DNA from: Agarophyton chilense
Lineage: Eukaryota; Rhodophyta; Florideophyceae; Gracilariales; Gracilariaceae
Length of the DNA: 64,000 bases
Direction: 5' to 3'
Assembly: GCA_030374765.1 (NCBI GenBank)
Contig: JARGXX010000071.1
Span: forward strand, 1,612,001-1,676,000
Shown: piece after piece, positions 55,729-64,000 of the stretch
Layout of the letters: the number at the start of each line of letters is the position of its first letter
Position numbering within the stretch: the first letter of the stretch is position 1
The notes under the pieces: model-generated
What the model was told of the DNA's origin: nothing
Databases searched by the model: none
The model's input: the letters and a program-made list of their open reading frames with translations, nothing else
Made by a program: the position numbers and the translations under genes

Positions 55729-55955
55729 ATTTGTTCGGTGCGTCTTGTATTCGGCTTGCGTCTACATGATTGTGGGCTTGGGTAGGTGCCTGGATCGCGA
55801 TTATGTTCGCTCCGCTGGAGCTCTGTTTTTATTTCGTTGCGATAGCGGGAAGCATTTATAACGTTGAGGTCGCTTATACGTGTCGAGCCGGTAGTCAGAA
55901 GTTGTAAGTTAAAAGAGCACCTGGTCATTGTGAACTGAAGGCCATTCAGCCACGT

Positions 55956-56458
55956 TTACCCATCATCAGACGATAGCGAACGCATATCATCCGGTTGTGA
56001 GAGCAATCTCCCGTGCTCAGTTTGTTTCTTTTGAAGAATCTCAACGAGTGCTCTCTTCGTTCTCTGTTCTAAACGTTGCAGTTTTGGGGCCAAACTCCTC
56101 TTCATGTCCCAATTAACCTTTCGCGGAACTATGTTGTCCAGGTCTAGCGTAGGGTCCATAAACTTTCTGTTTGAAGAACGAATCAGAGCCTGCTGTTCGT
56201 CAAGAACTTGTTGCAGCATCGCGTCTGGTTCCTCTGTTTCTTCACAATCTAAGAATCGGTAAGAAATGTATCCAAGAAAAAATATTGTCAGTGTGATCTA
56301 TTCCAGAAAGACCGATAAGACCTGCTGAGATGAGGATGGGGTGTCTTACATTTTTTCAAATCTTCTGTACGGGGAACGTAGTTCTGAAACCTTAGCTTCT
56401 TTAGCACTTCAGCGTCCCTGTTGTTTTCCATTTCAGCGAAACCTCCTTCTTCTCTCAT
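55956..56458 (-). CDS. CCDC12: CCDC12/Cwf18 spliceosome-associated coiled-coil protein
   Basis: Small component of activated spliceosomes. Two exons: 56458-56350, intron 56349-56249 (101 nt, GTAAGA...TCTTAG), 56248-55956, giving about 133 aa. Exon 1 has KLRFQNYVPRTEDLKK, equivalent to the family's LRLRNYVPEDEDLKK. Exon 2 has NIVPRKVNWDMKRSLAPKL and KLQRLEQRTKRALVEIL, the family's APRKPDWDLKRD region. The splice join gives LKKYCEETEEPDAM. The N-terminal ~20 residues of typical relatives are not seen; a further upstream exon is possible. 3' ends converge with eS24. Confidence 0.85.
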
Positions 56459-56824
56459 GGCCGATGGAATAGTTTGACAAAGGAACAAATGGGAAAGCTT
56501 CCTCTGAGCCAGCTGGAGCGAGGAATGTTTGCCAAAGGTTGATATCCACCTTGCGACAAATTCATTAAAAGAAAAAAAAAAGTTGATGCAAGTTTGTTTA
56601 GGGGTTCAGTTGTTCCCTTCTGATTGCCAAGTGGCGGATCTTAATTCATGGAATGCAAAGGGGTAGGGCTTACAGTATTCTATCCGGCCTCAATCCCTGA
56701 CAGAGTTCAGAAAGGTTTCTACTGCTGCCCTTGAACAATACGCAGCGCTCTCGCAGCCCACGCCCGCCCCGACTTAGGCGTGCTTTGCGATTGTCCAATT
56801 CGTGTGCATCAGCCACATGAAACC
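56459..56824. promoter_or_regulatory. Upstream region of divergent CCDC12 and ARL2
   Basis: About 365 bp between divergent starts, with an A-run at 56570-56582. May also hold an unrecognised first exon of CCDC12. Confidence 0.35.
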
Positions 56825-57406
56825 ATGGGTCTCATGACCATACTTAAGAAAGTTAAGGCAAGAGACAAAGAGATGCGTATTCTCGTGCTCGGATTGGACA
56901 ATGCCGGCAAAACGACGATTATGAAACGCCTGAAAGGGGAAGATGTCCAAAGTGTTTCACCCACTCTCGGTTTCGAAATTAACACGCTGGAATTCGACAA
57001 GTATAAGCTGAACATGTGGGATGTAGGTGGACAGCAAACAATCCGGACATATTGGCGAAACTACTTCGAGCAGACAGATGGCATAATTTGGGTAGTTGAC
57101 TCTGCCGACGTGGCTCGATTATGTGACTGTCGAACAGAACTGGAAAATCTTCTGATGGAAGAAAGGCTTGCTGGCGCTTCGCTGCTCATACTAGCAAACA
57201 AGCAAGATTTGTGTGGCGCAATATCAACAGGACAAATTATTGAACACCTGGCTCTAAATTGTATGATTGGTAAAAAGCGTCACTGGCAGGTGTTTCCATG
57301 TTCAGCTCTTACTGGCGAGAACGACAAAAACATCGAAAATCGACTGACAAAAAGCATCGAATGGCTCGTTCAAGAAGTGTCATCGCGAATTTTGCTCGCG
57401 GATTGA
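56825..57406 (+). CDS. ARL2: ARL2 small GTPase
   Basis: 193 aa from ATG 56825 (context CCATGGGT). The frame is open 45 nt further upstream, but [20 protein letters not shown] is the canonical ARL2 N-terminus. G motifs: GLDNAGKTT (Lys29), the switch region [30 protein letters not shown] and CSALTG. ARL2 works with tubulin cofactors in microtubule biogenesis and with its effector BART. An insertion-like stretch near the C-terminus ([12 protein letters not shown]) is longer than usual. No intron. Confidence 0.94.
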   Translation: MGLMTILKKVKARDKEMRILVLGLDNAGKTTIMKRLKGEDVQSVSPTLGFEINTLEFDKYKLNMWDVGGQQTIRTYWRNYFEQTDGIIWVVDSADVARLCDCRTELENLLMEERLAGASLLILANKQDLCGAISTGQIIEHLALNCMIGKKRHWQVFPCSALTGENDKNIENRLTKSIEWLVQEVSSRILLAD

Positions 57407-57738
57407 TTGGTCCGCACGACAGACTGGCACAAAGTTACGCTTTCTACTTTTACAAGTTCTACGGAAATTGAAATAATGGTATTGACGAAACAAACATAAC
57501 TTTTCAAATTATGGTTATCTCAGAAACTAACGGCTGAATGAGCAGGTTGACGACGAAGATTGGAATATCTGTGAGTGACGGGGTAGGAGAATGTCGATGC
57601 TTCTGGTACAAAACTTTCACGTAGTTGGGTGCAGCACCGCGTTATAACGCAACTCGAAAAACAGAAAGGAAAAGCGGGATTGGAAAGTTGGATTCGCCAA
57701 GGAAGAAGTCAAGCGCATAACATAGTTGTACGGATGAT
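57407..57738. other. Intergenic between convergent genes
   Basis: About 330 bp; nothing recognised. Confidence 0.6.
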
Positions 57739-59693
57739 CTATCCTGTTGTTGTCATGCCCATGATTCTTGGCGTACTGCCGGCATCCCTGCCTATCATCT
57801 GACCATCAAGGGTAAGAATTTCTTCACCCATCGGAAGTGAAGAGGCAAACAGCATGTCCTGGCCATTAAATCGGGCGTACACGCGTGAGTGCTTGGAAAG
57901 TAGTGATAAAGTAGGGAACACTAGCAACTCTCCGACAAACTGGTATTCGACGGTACCTCTTGACTTGCCATCAACGAAAAACTCTGTCGAAACACACCGT
58001 GACCTTTTCCCGTTGGCGATTTTGTTCGGCGCTGTCTTCATAGACACAAGACAGCCGATAGTACACCCGGATTCAAGCGCATCTCCAAAATCTCTCCATG
58101 TTTCCTTTCCATCGACGGTCTGAATCAAGCTGCCAGATGTAGAAAAGCCAATCGAATTAGGTCTTGTTCCACAAAGACAATTCAAGGGAAGTTCATGCGT
58201 ACTAAGACCAACGCAAACCCCACCTCCGGATGATTGCCTAAAGATGAACAATTCATAGTACACTTTGCGCGGGCCTTGAAGAATTGGTAGTACGCCCCTG
58301 ACAGACTTGTACAAACCGCGTTCTTGAACTCGAACTGCGCAATGATTGGTATCAAGCAGATGAATGCCATCATGGCATTCCTTGGGGTTGAATCCGAGAA
58401 CAGGTGACGAAAGACGGGCTCGGACTGAATAGGCAAATTCAGTGGGGTTGCTGGACAAGGCTCTGGCGCGGTAAGGGGCGGTGTGTGGAAGTGAGCCGGC
58501 CTGATCATTCAGCGTGGCAGCATACGCAGCATCGCTAACAGATGCGATAGTAGGATCATCACGCAAAGGCTCATCAAGAATATTCTCCATCGACGAGGCT
58601 CTCGAAATAGTTCCGTCTGCCAATTGTATGTCCATTAAGCTTCGGAAGGCCGGTAGATTTTTGACGTTGACGACAGTGACATCGAAAGGACGGTCAGACA
58701 CCTTGGAATGCATGTAAACTTTTCGAAATGGAAAGGGTGCTGAGTGGTCGCGTTCGATGTACTTGTAAGCAACGCCAATGTTGCGCTGAAACTGCTTGAT
58801 GGTTCTGGGGGTCATGATTCCGGCTTCGATCTGGGACATGGGCTCAGTCTCGCCAACCGAGTCGATTGGAGAGGAGCCGAACAAGCCAGTGCAAAAGCAT
58901 GTAAGGTCACCGCAAGGCTCGACTTGGACCGACAGGACGTTGTTAATGATGCCACGCTCGTCGTGGGCGGTGGGCTGTTCTGGCGCATGTCGCCAAACGT
59001 TATCAATAATGACTAGACGCAAGAAGCGAAGGGAAAGAGCGGTAGAAAACGTGAAGTTAGCGGTGAGATGACTAGAGGGTAAGGGCGCCGGAGTGGGTTT
59101 GAAGCGAAAAACATACATTTGTATTGATATTCACCAGGCGGTAAGGCCTTGCGGAAGATCCAGACAGAGCCCTCTGCGGCAGGAGTCTGGGTCATGGCAT
59201 CAGTGGTCTCCCAGTTGCAGAAGGTGCCAGTGACAAAGGCGGAGCTTGCGGGATAGGGCCAGGTGAAGGTGACATCGGTGACAAGCTCGAAGGAAGAGCG
59301 CGGCCCATTGGTATGGGCGCTTTCAGCGTGGGCACGGTTAATCTCGTCGTGTGAAACAGACCAAATGCCGGGGGTGGCCGGGGTGGGGACGCCGCCAAGA
59401 GCGGAAGATGAGCAGTTAGGGGGCGAATGCGAAAAGGCGCTGGTGGGCATGAGGGCAAGGGCGGGGGGAGAAAACGGGGTGGGGGAGAGGGCGGGAAAGT
59501 ATGGTAGACTGCAGGAGAGGGAAGTCGACACGGGAGCAACGGAGGGAGTAAGCGTGGGCAAGGGTAAGAACGCGAGCGGCGGGGGCGGGTTGGGGGTGGA
59601 GGCGGGCGAAGCGCGAGTGGAAGCCACAGTTGTGCAAAACCACAGCGGCGAAGGAGACCGAGTGGCGGTGGCAGTGCGAGCGCGTGCACACAT
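57739..59693 (-). CDS. CBM48 (AMPK-beta-type glycogen-binding) plus SPRY domain protein
   Basis: Two exons: 59693-59117, intron 59116-59013 (104 nt, GTATGT...TCTAG, branch GCTAAC), 59012-57739, total about 616 aa. After a Pro/Ser-rich N-terminus (~130 residues) comes a carbohydrate-binding domain of the AMPK-beta/CBM48 kind at ~139-225: VTFTWPYPASSAFVTGTFCNW, then PPGEYQYK/FIIDNVWRHAPE across the splice junction, and GIINNVLSV. Residues ~395-560 look like a SPRY domain: YYELFIFRQSSGGGVCVGLS, IGFSTSGSLIQ, and FFVDGKSRGTV. The AMPK-beta C-terminal domain is not seen, so it is not a plain kinase subunit. A TATAAAA lies only about 25-30 nt before the ATG (59718-59724, minus), so translation may start later, for example at the ATG 59450. 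Confidence 0.8.
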
Positions 59694-59717
59694 GCTCGCA
59701 CACTCAACACGCGTAGG

Positions 59718-59724
59718 TTTTATA
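59718..59724 (-). promoter_or_regulatory. TATA-like box for the CBM48-SPRY gene
   Basis: TATAAAA on the minus strand, inside the palindromic context TATAGATATCTATA (59721-59734). It would place transcription start at or after the first ATG at 59693. Confidence 0.4.
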
Positions 59725-59908
59725 GATATCTATAGAGCACGACATACTCACAGCGGGAGTGTGGCGCTTGCACGCGGGCGCTTGCACGCGCTGTGCCGCG
59801 CGCCGGTTGACAGCGAGTGGAGGCGCCACGGGCTCATCAGGCACCAGCGCGGCACCGGTGCGAAACCGAGGGCGTTGAGCTGAGTGTGCGCCGCCGTGCA
59901 TACGAGGG

Positions 59909-59957
59909 TGTGTGCGCGTGTGTGCGCGTGTGTGCGCGTGTGTGCGCGTGTGTGCGG
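59909..59957. repeat. (TGTGTGCGCG)n repeat
   Basis: Nearly five exact copies of a 10-bp alternating purine/pyrimidine unit, a composition that favours Z-DNA. Confidence 0.9.
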
Positions 59958-60169
59958 CGTTTCCGCGAGCCGCAGCGTAAGGTGTCCTTGCCGTCCGTAC
60001 GCCCAATCAGCGGCGCGTGCGGTGTGGCGGCGCTTGCGCTTGGCTTGTGGCCGCTCTGCGCGTGCCGCACGTGTGCGGGGTGTGCGAGTGGCTGCGACGT
60101 TTCGATTGGCCACGTGTGCACGTGTGCTACCATTGATTGTCGCTTGCTGACGCATGGCTTGTCATTGGT

Positions 60170-60305
60170 TGTCTCCGGTTCCCATTGTCACCGGTTGTCA
60201 TTGTCATTGATTGTCACCAGTTGCTATTGCCATCGACTGCCATCGATTGTCATCGACTGCCATCGACTGCTATCGATCTGCGATTGCCAGCGACTGCCAT
60301 CGATC
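60170..60305. repeat. Minisatellite of CATCGACTGC-type units
   Basis: Degenerate 9-12-bp units around GATTGTCAT, GACTGCCATC and GATCTGCG. Confidence 0.8.
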
Positions 60306-61419
60306 GCTTGTGCTGTTCGCGGCGCGGGACAGCGCTGTAGATACTTTGTGTTTGTTTCGCCCGTTTTTGCGCTTTCTGTACCTTTTCCTGTTGCGCTTCG
60401 CCCTGACGTGTGCGTTTGCCTGCATTTGCACATTGTTCTTCCCCTCCTCCCCCTACCATTCGGCGAGCCGCTTGACACGTTAGCGCTCATGAGTTTCGCG
60501 TCTTTCATCGTTCCATGTCGCCTGTCCATTACTTGCCATCCTTGTCGTCCCTGTCGTCCTTGTCGTCCCTGCCGTCTGCTTGGGGCCCGTCGCTAGCCCG
60601 TTGCTCGGAGACCGCTTGTCGTCCTGCTCGGAACGTCTCCTGACAGCGGGTGCGCTTCGCTTTTGAGAGCCCGTGCTCATTTCCGGCGTGGCACTCGCCC
60701 GCTTATGTAAACCAAGTGCCAACCATTCCCTTTTCCAACATCTCAAAGCTACCTTCATAGCCGCGCCGTGCCCTCTTGCAGAAGTCATCGTCCGCCGACC
60801 GGCCCCTCGATGAGGTCTTTCGTTCATCGCTTTCCCCACCGTCCTCGCTTGTTGTCACTCTCGATTCAGCACCCCCCATCATGCCCATCTACCTTCGTAG
60901 TTGGGAGCAGGTGCTTGAAAGCTCAATACGGTAACGGTAAATTACTGCCACAATCATAATGTAATTGCCTAATTGCGTTGCTCAAGCTTTTCTTGCGGCT
61001 GCTCTTGACATCATCAATCCAATCGTAACCAGATCCGATCACAATTTCCAATCAGATCATAGCCTTCAACCCCGCCGCAGCCGTTTCATTCAACAAACAC
61101 CTCATTCATCCGCTGTGCGGCTGGGAACGACGGAACGCACGTCCTCCCAGAATTTAACAGAAAAACAGCTGGCGCGCGCGCCACGCCGTCGCTCTCTGAT
61201 CTCGTCGAGATGTGAAACAAAACCCACGTTTCGCAGCACCCGCACCGCACGGGCGTTCCCTTTTGACAGACGCCGCCGAGAACTGCTCAGTCTTTGTACA
61301 AGACTTCAGTTCGCCTCCTCCCTCTGCTTCATTCCCACCCCTCTTCCTCCTTCGCAACTTTCTCCTTTCCAACCCCCCTCCCCTCCTCCCCCCCCCCTCC
61401 CTCCTTTTCGCCATCCACC

Positions 61420-61896
61420 ATGTCTGCCTTCGTCGCCCCGACAGCCTTCTCTGTCAGTAAGCTTAACCTCGGATCTACTGCAACTTCGTACCACGGGGTC
61501 AAGTTCAGGACCGCCCCCGTCCGTCCCTCCTCAATTCCGCGCACAGCTGCTCCAAAGTCCCAGGTACCGCACATGGTCGAAGACGAGAGCTCTCTCGAGA
61601 GTGACACCTCCGTGCCAGAGAAGACAAAGCTCTTCGTTGGAAACCTATCATGGGGCACTACTGATGAATCTCTTGGCGCTGCCTTTTCCGAGTTTGGAAC
61701 TATCGTCGATTCTCGTGTCATTATGGATCGCTTTACTGGAAAGTCTCGTGGTTTTGGCTTCATTGAATACGAGGCTCCTGATTCCGCTTCCCAAGCCTTG
61801 CTCAAGATGAATGGTGTGGAAATTGACGGCAGGGCAGTTCGTGTTGATCGCGCAACTCGTCGTAACAGACAGCGTTCGCGGGAGGAGTACTATTAG
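61420..61896 (+). CDS. Plastid-targeted single-RRM RNA-binding protein
   Basis: 158 aa from ATG 61420 (context CACCATGTCT). The N-terminal ~60 residues are Ser/Thr/Pro/Ala-rich and start MSAFVAPTAFS, a phenylalanine-based transit peptide of the red algal kind. One RRM follows: RNP2 KLFVGNLSW (~68-76) and RNP1 KSRGFGFIEY (~107-116). A short Arg/Ser-rich tail (RRNRQRSREEYY) ends the protein. It probably stabilises or processes plastid transcripts (inference). The upstream leader is strongly C/T-rich. Confidence 0.88.
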   Translation: MSAFVAPTAFSVSKLNLGSTATSYHGVKFRTAPVRPSSIPRTAAPKSQVPHMVEDESSLESDTSVPEKTKLFVGNLSWGTTDESLGAAFSEFGTIVDSRVIMDRFTGKSRGFGFIEYEAPDSASQALLKMNGVEIDGRAVRVDRATRRNRQRSREEYY

Positions 61897-64000
61897 GTGT
61901 TTCTGTTAAACCTTTAGTGTCATGTAATGCTGCCTTAAAGAGACAAACTGTTTATTGCTTGATGGCTTTTCATTTTGTCGTGTTTGGACAATATCGCCAG
62001 CTTGTTCTAACCGGTGCTTGGCTTTTCACTACTTCTGCCTCTGCCTTCAACAGATGCCGTCTGCGTACTCTTTTGAACATGACCTCAACTTCTCCGAACA
62101 CAACTGCACTGGAATCCATGCTTGCCAAAGATGTTCTAACTTCGAATTAACCTGTAATCCTAAGTTAGGTTTATGCATTGCATGATTTTTCTGTTAAAGA
62201 GCTTGTTACCCACCTTTTACCTTTCGTGTTTATTCCCTTTACGCGAGCCCTACCACATCAAGCAGCGATGATGAAACCATCTCTTGAGCAAGATCGAGTT
62301 CGATCACTACCAAAAGAAGGCCACAGATATTGAAGTAGTGCTCCTATATCTCAGCGTCGTAGTTGACCTTATATCGACGAAAGGTTTAAAGCAAGCTCTT
62401 GTGACGAACTTCTTTCACGAGCTGTCAAGGTTAATGATCCCAGTTTCGTATCTGTGGGAGGGTCTCTTTCTCTATCTCGCTCGCTCGCTCGCACGTTGCT
62501 ACTGCTGCATGCGTCGGTTTGAATCTGTCAAGCCAGTCATGAGAGGCCTCAGAGAACCAAGCGCTATGTAGTATTTTTGGATAAAGCACATGTAAGGGAC
62601 ACACACGAGTGTACGGCAGAATTGCGGAAAAGCGAACTGCAGAAAAGCTTAATGAGTTGCGAACGAAGAATGTTACGACTTGATTGAAAGGTCCCTGCCA
62701 ATAGATATCACTGATCCTTTTTTCGCTTCCAGTGTCCTTGTAGGGCCAAGAAAACGAAAGAGGTGGGAACTCGGCATACAGGTCCAAATCTCAAGCGTAC
62801 AGTCCGTCCCCACCCGATGATCCCACCCCGTTTCCATATCGTACTTCCACCTTTCAAAAGTATCCACAACACGTCATCCTCAAGCATAAGGCTATCAGCG
62901 CACTGTCTCGATGTAGCCGCGGAAGTTTTTGTCAATTTATTCAAGGAGCTGTCCAAAGTGTTCTTCGTTTTCAGAATGCTTCTAAGATTTCCAAAGTGTA
63001 CCAAGTTGAAAGAATGCAAAACATGTAGAGCGGAAACAGTGGAAAGTTAAATATCCAAATCGTTCTACAAGAAAGGTGAAGCCAAGGGACTTTTACAACG
63101 GGCGAACCGAATTTTTTTAACCTCTACGAGATGTGTTGGAAAGGAAGAGAGAGACGTTGAAAGGAAAGGAAGGAAGATGCATGGAGAAAGTTTCATCGTT
63201 GTTCAGTAGTTGGGAGCCTTCCATATTGCGACGGTACGGTACGGGCCGCAATTCGTACGCATGCGGTTTGGAATTAAGAGTGTGACGAGTCACGTTGAGC
63301 AAAACTAGAGCGGATAGGTCTGCGGGCTCCCCGCCAAGCGCACGAGGTTGTGGTGGTGCGACGTGTCCTTGTGCAGGGTTCAAATATAAGCCACCACGCC
63401 GGTCATGAAGCTGATGCGACTTGGCAGGGAGTGCATGCGAGACTCCTGGGAAGAGACACCTGCGTTCTGGGAGACAATGCTACGTATAAACGATTCGTTT
63501 CATCTTGTTGAATGAAGAACATACGAATCTGTTTCGGGTTGATTTCGCGTGTCCATTTCGTCGCAGGGTGTTCGCGATGGGTAACCTGTTCGCCGCGGGA
63601 AATCCGAGCACACATTGTGATGGGTTTCGATCTTCGGAACCAAGCTTGGTTTGTTGCTGAGCGGCGGCATTCAAGTCTGCATCACGCAAACTCTTTGGCT
63701 TTCGTTTTCAAGTCTCGAACATGAATAACTAATGAGACGGGGTCGTGAGATCGTGCTCGTTTGTTCCGACCAACAAGCAGGAGTAACAATATTTACAGTT
63801 CGAAGCTACCATGATTACGACAACTGCGTGCATCGAAAGAGGTGTGGACGTCGATTCAACGATGGTTGCGCCTTCAAAAGCCTGTCGCTCATGATGCTTT
63901 GGCGAGGCGCTCGCGTTCACCGTTGAAGCATCTTAAACCATCGCCTCCTGAGCTATTTCTACTTGTTCATTGCGCTTGGGACTTGTCGTTTCAGCCCTTG
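61897..64000. other. Terminal gene-free segment
   Basis: 2.1 kb downstream of the RRM gene. 61897-62200 is its likely 3' region. Frames of up to 118 codons (62431-62787 minus, 62708-63019 minus) resemble nothing known to me. No repeats or RNA genes recognised. Confidence 0.5.

Larger units (their letters stand above)
59694..61419. other. Repeat-rich intergenic region
   Basis: 1.7 kb between divergent genes, dominated by simple repeats: (TGTGTGCGCG)5 at 59909-59957, a 9-10-bp minisatellite of TGCCATCGAC/TGTCATCGAT at about 60170-60305, and CTTGTCGTCC repeats at 60540-60576. 61310-61410 is a C/T-rich leader in front of the RRM gene. Long open frames here are products of the repeats. Confidence 0.6.

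Noticed and set aside
59817..60596. 259-codon plus-strand ORF
   Set aside because: Generated by simple repeats; the translation is low complexity and not protein-like.

Overview
The window is eukaryotic nuclear DNA, most probably from a red alga (Rhodophyta). Several things point that way. The RRM protein at 61.4 kb starts with a phenylalanine-dependent plastid transit peptide (MSAFVAP...) of the red/glaucophyte type. The CCR4 nuclease has the plant-type architecture. Genes have few, short GT-AG introns near their 5' ends, and a chromodomain Ty3/gypsy element is present. A compact, intron-poor florideophyte genome rich in gypsy elements would fit; the species is inference.

Layout. 0-11 kb is repeat-derived: a broken chromodomain Ty3/gypsy element (3-3169), purine-rich tandem repeats, an intact unrecognised 603-codon ORF on the minus strand (3604-5415), a diverged truncated relative of that ORF (8539-8829) and non-coding relic sequence. 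12-17.3 kb holds a divergent pair: a lipid phosphate phosphatase and a single-cassette ASCC3-type helicase. 18-24 kb holds two related secreted cysteine-rich proteins flanking a remnant of a bacterial-type Uma2 nuclease, a perfect hairpin and a diverged ~247-bp tandem repeat. 24-30 kb is gene-poor apart from a membrane TPM/RING-H2 protein. 30-38.7 kb is a plus-strand run: BTB-BACK protein, HFM1/MER3 meiotic helicase and DIS3/RRP44. 39-46.5 kb carries CCR4, Pol III subunit RPC4, a Siw14/Oca6-like phosphatase fold and a protein kinase. 48-49.5 kb holds a secreted S1 protease. 50.7-62 kb is dense: ELP5, a cobalamin-binding-protein-like protein, a phosducin-like protein, eS24, CCDC12, ARL2, a CBM48+SPRY protein and the plastid RRM protein. 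The last 2 kb shows no gene I can support.

Functionally most recognisable genes are RNA or housekeeping functions (DIS3 and CCR4 in RNA decay, ASCC3, RPC4, ELP5, eS24, CCDC12 in splicing, phosducin-like and ARL2 in tubulin/chaperone biology), plus one meiotic gene. Six introns were resolved by joining reading frames across family-conserved positions: lipid phosphatase, DIS3, phosducin-like, eS24, CCDC12 and CBM48-SPRY.

The most novel material, in my view: the paired secreted proteins with a shared ten-cysteine domain; the lumenal TPM / membrane / cytosolic RING-H2 architecture; the CBM48-SPRY fusion; a DIS3 whose PIN nuclease site looks dismantled while its RNB site is intact; a half-length ASCC3; and an undescribed ORF family linked to mobile DNA. 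All family assignments are by reading motifs, without database searches.
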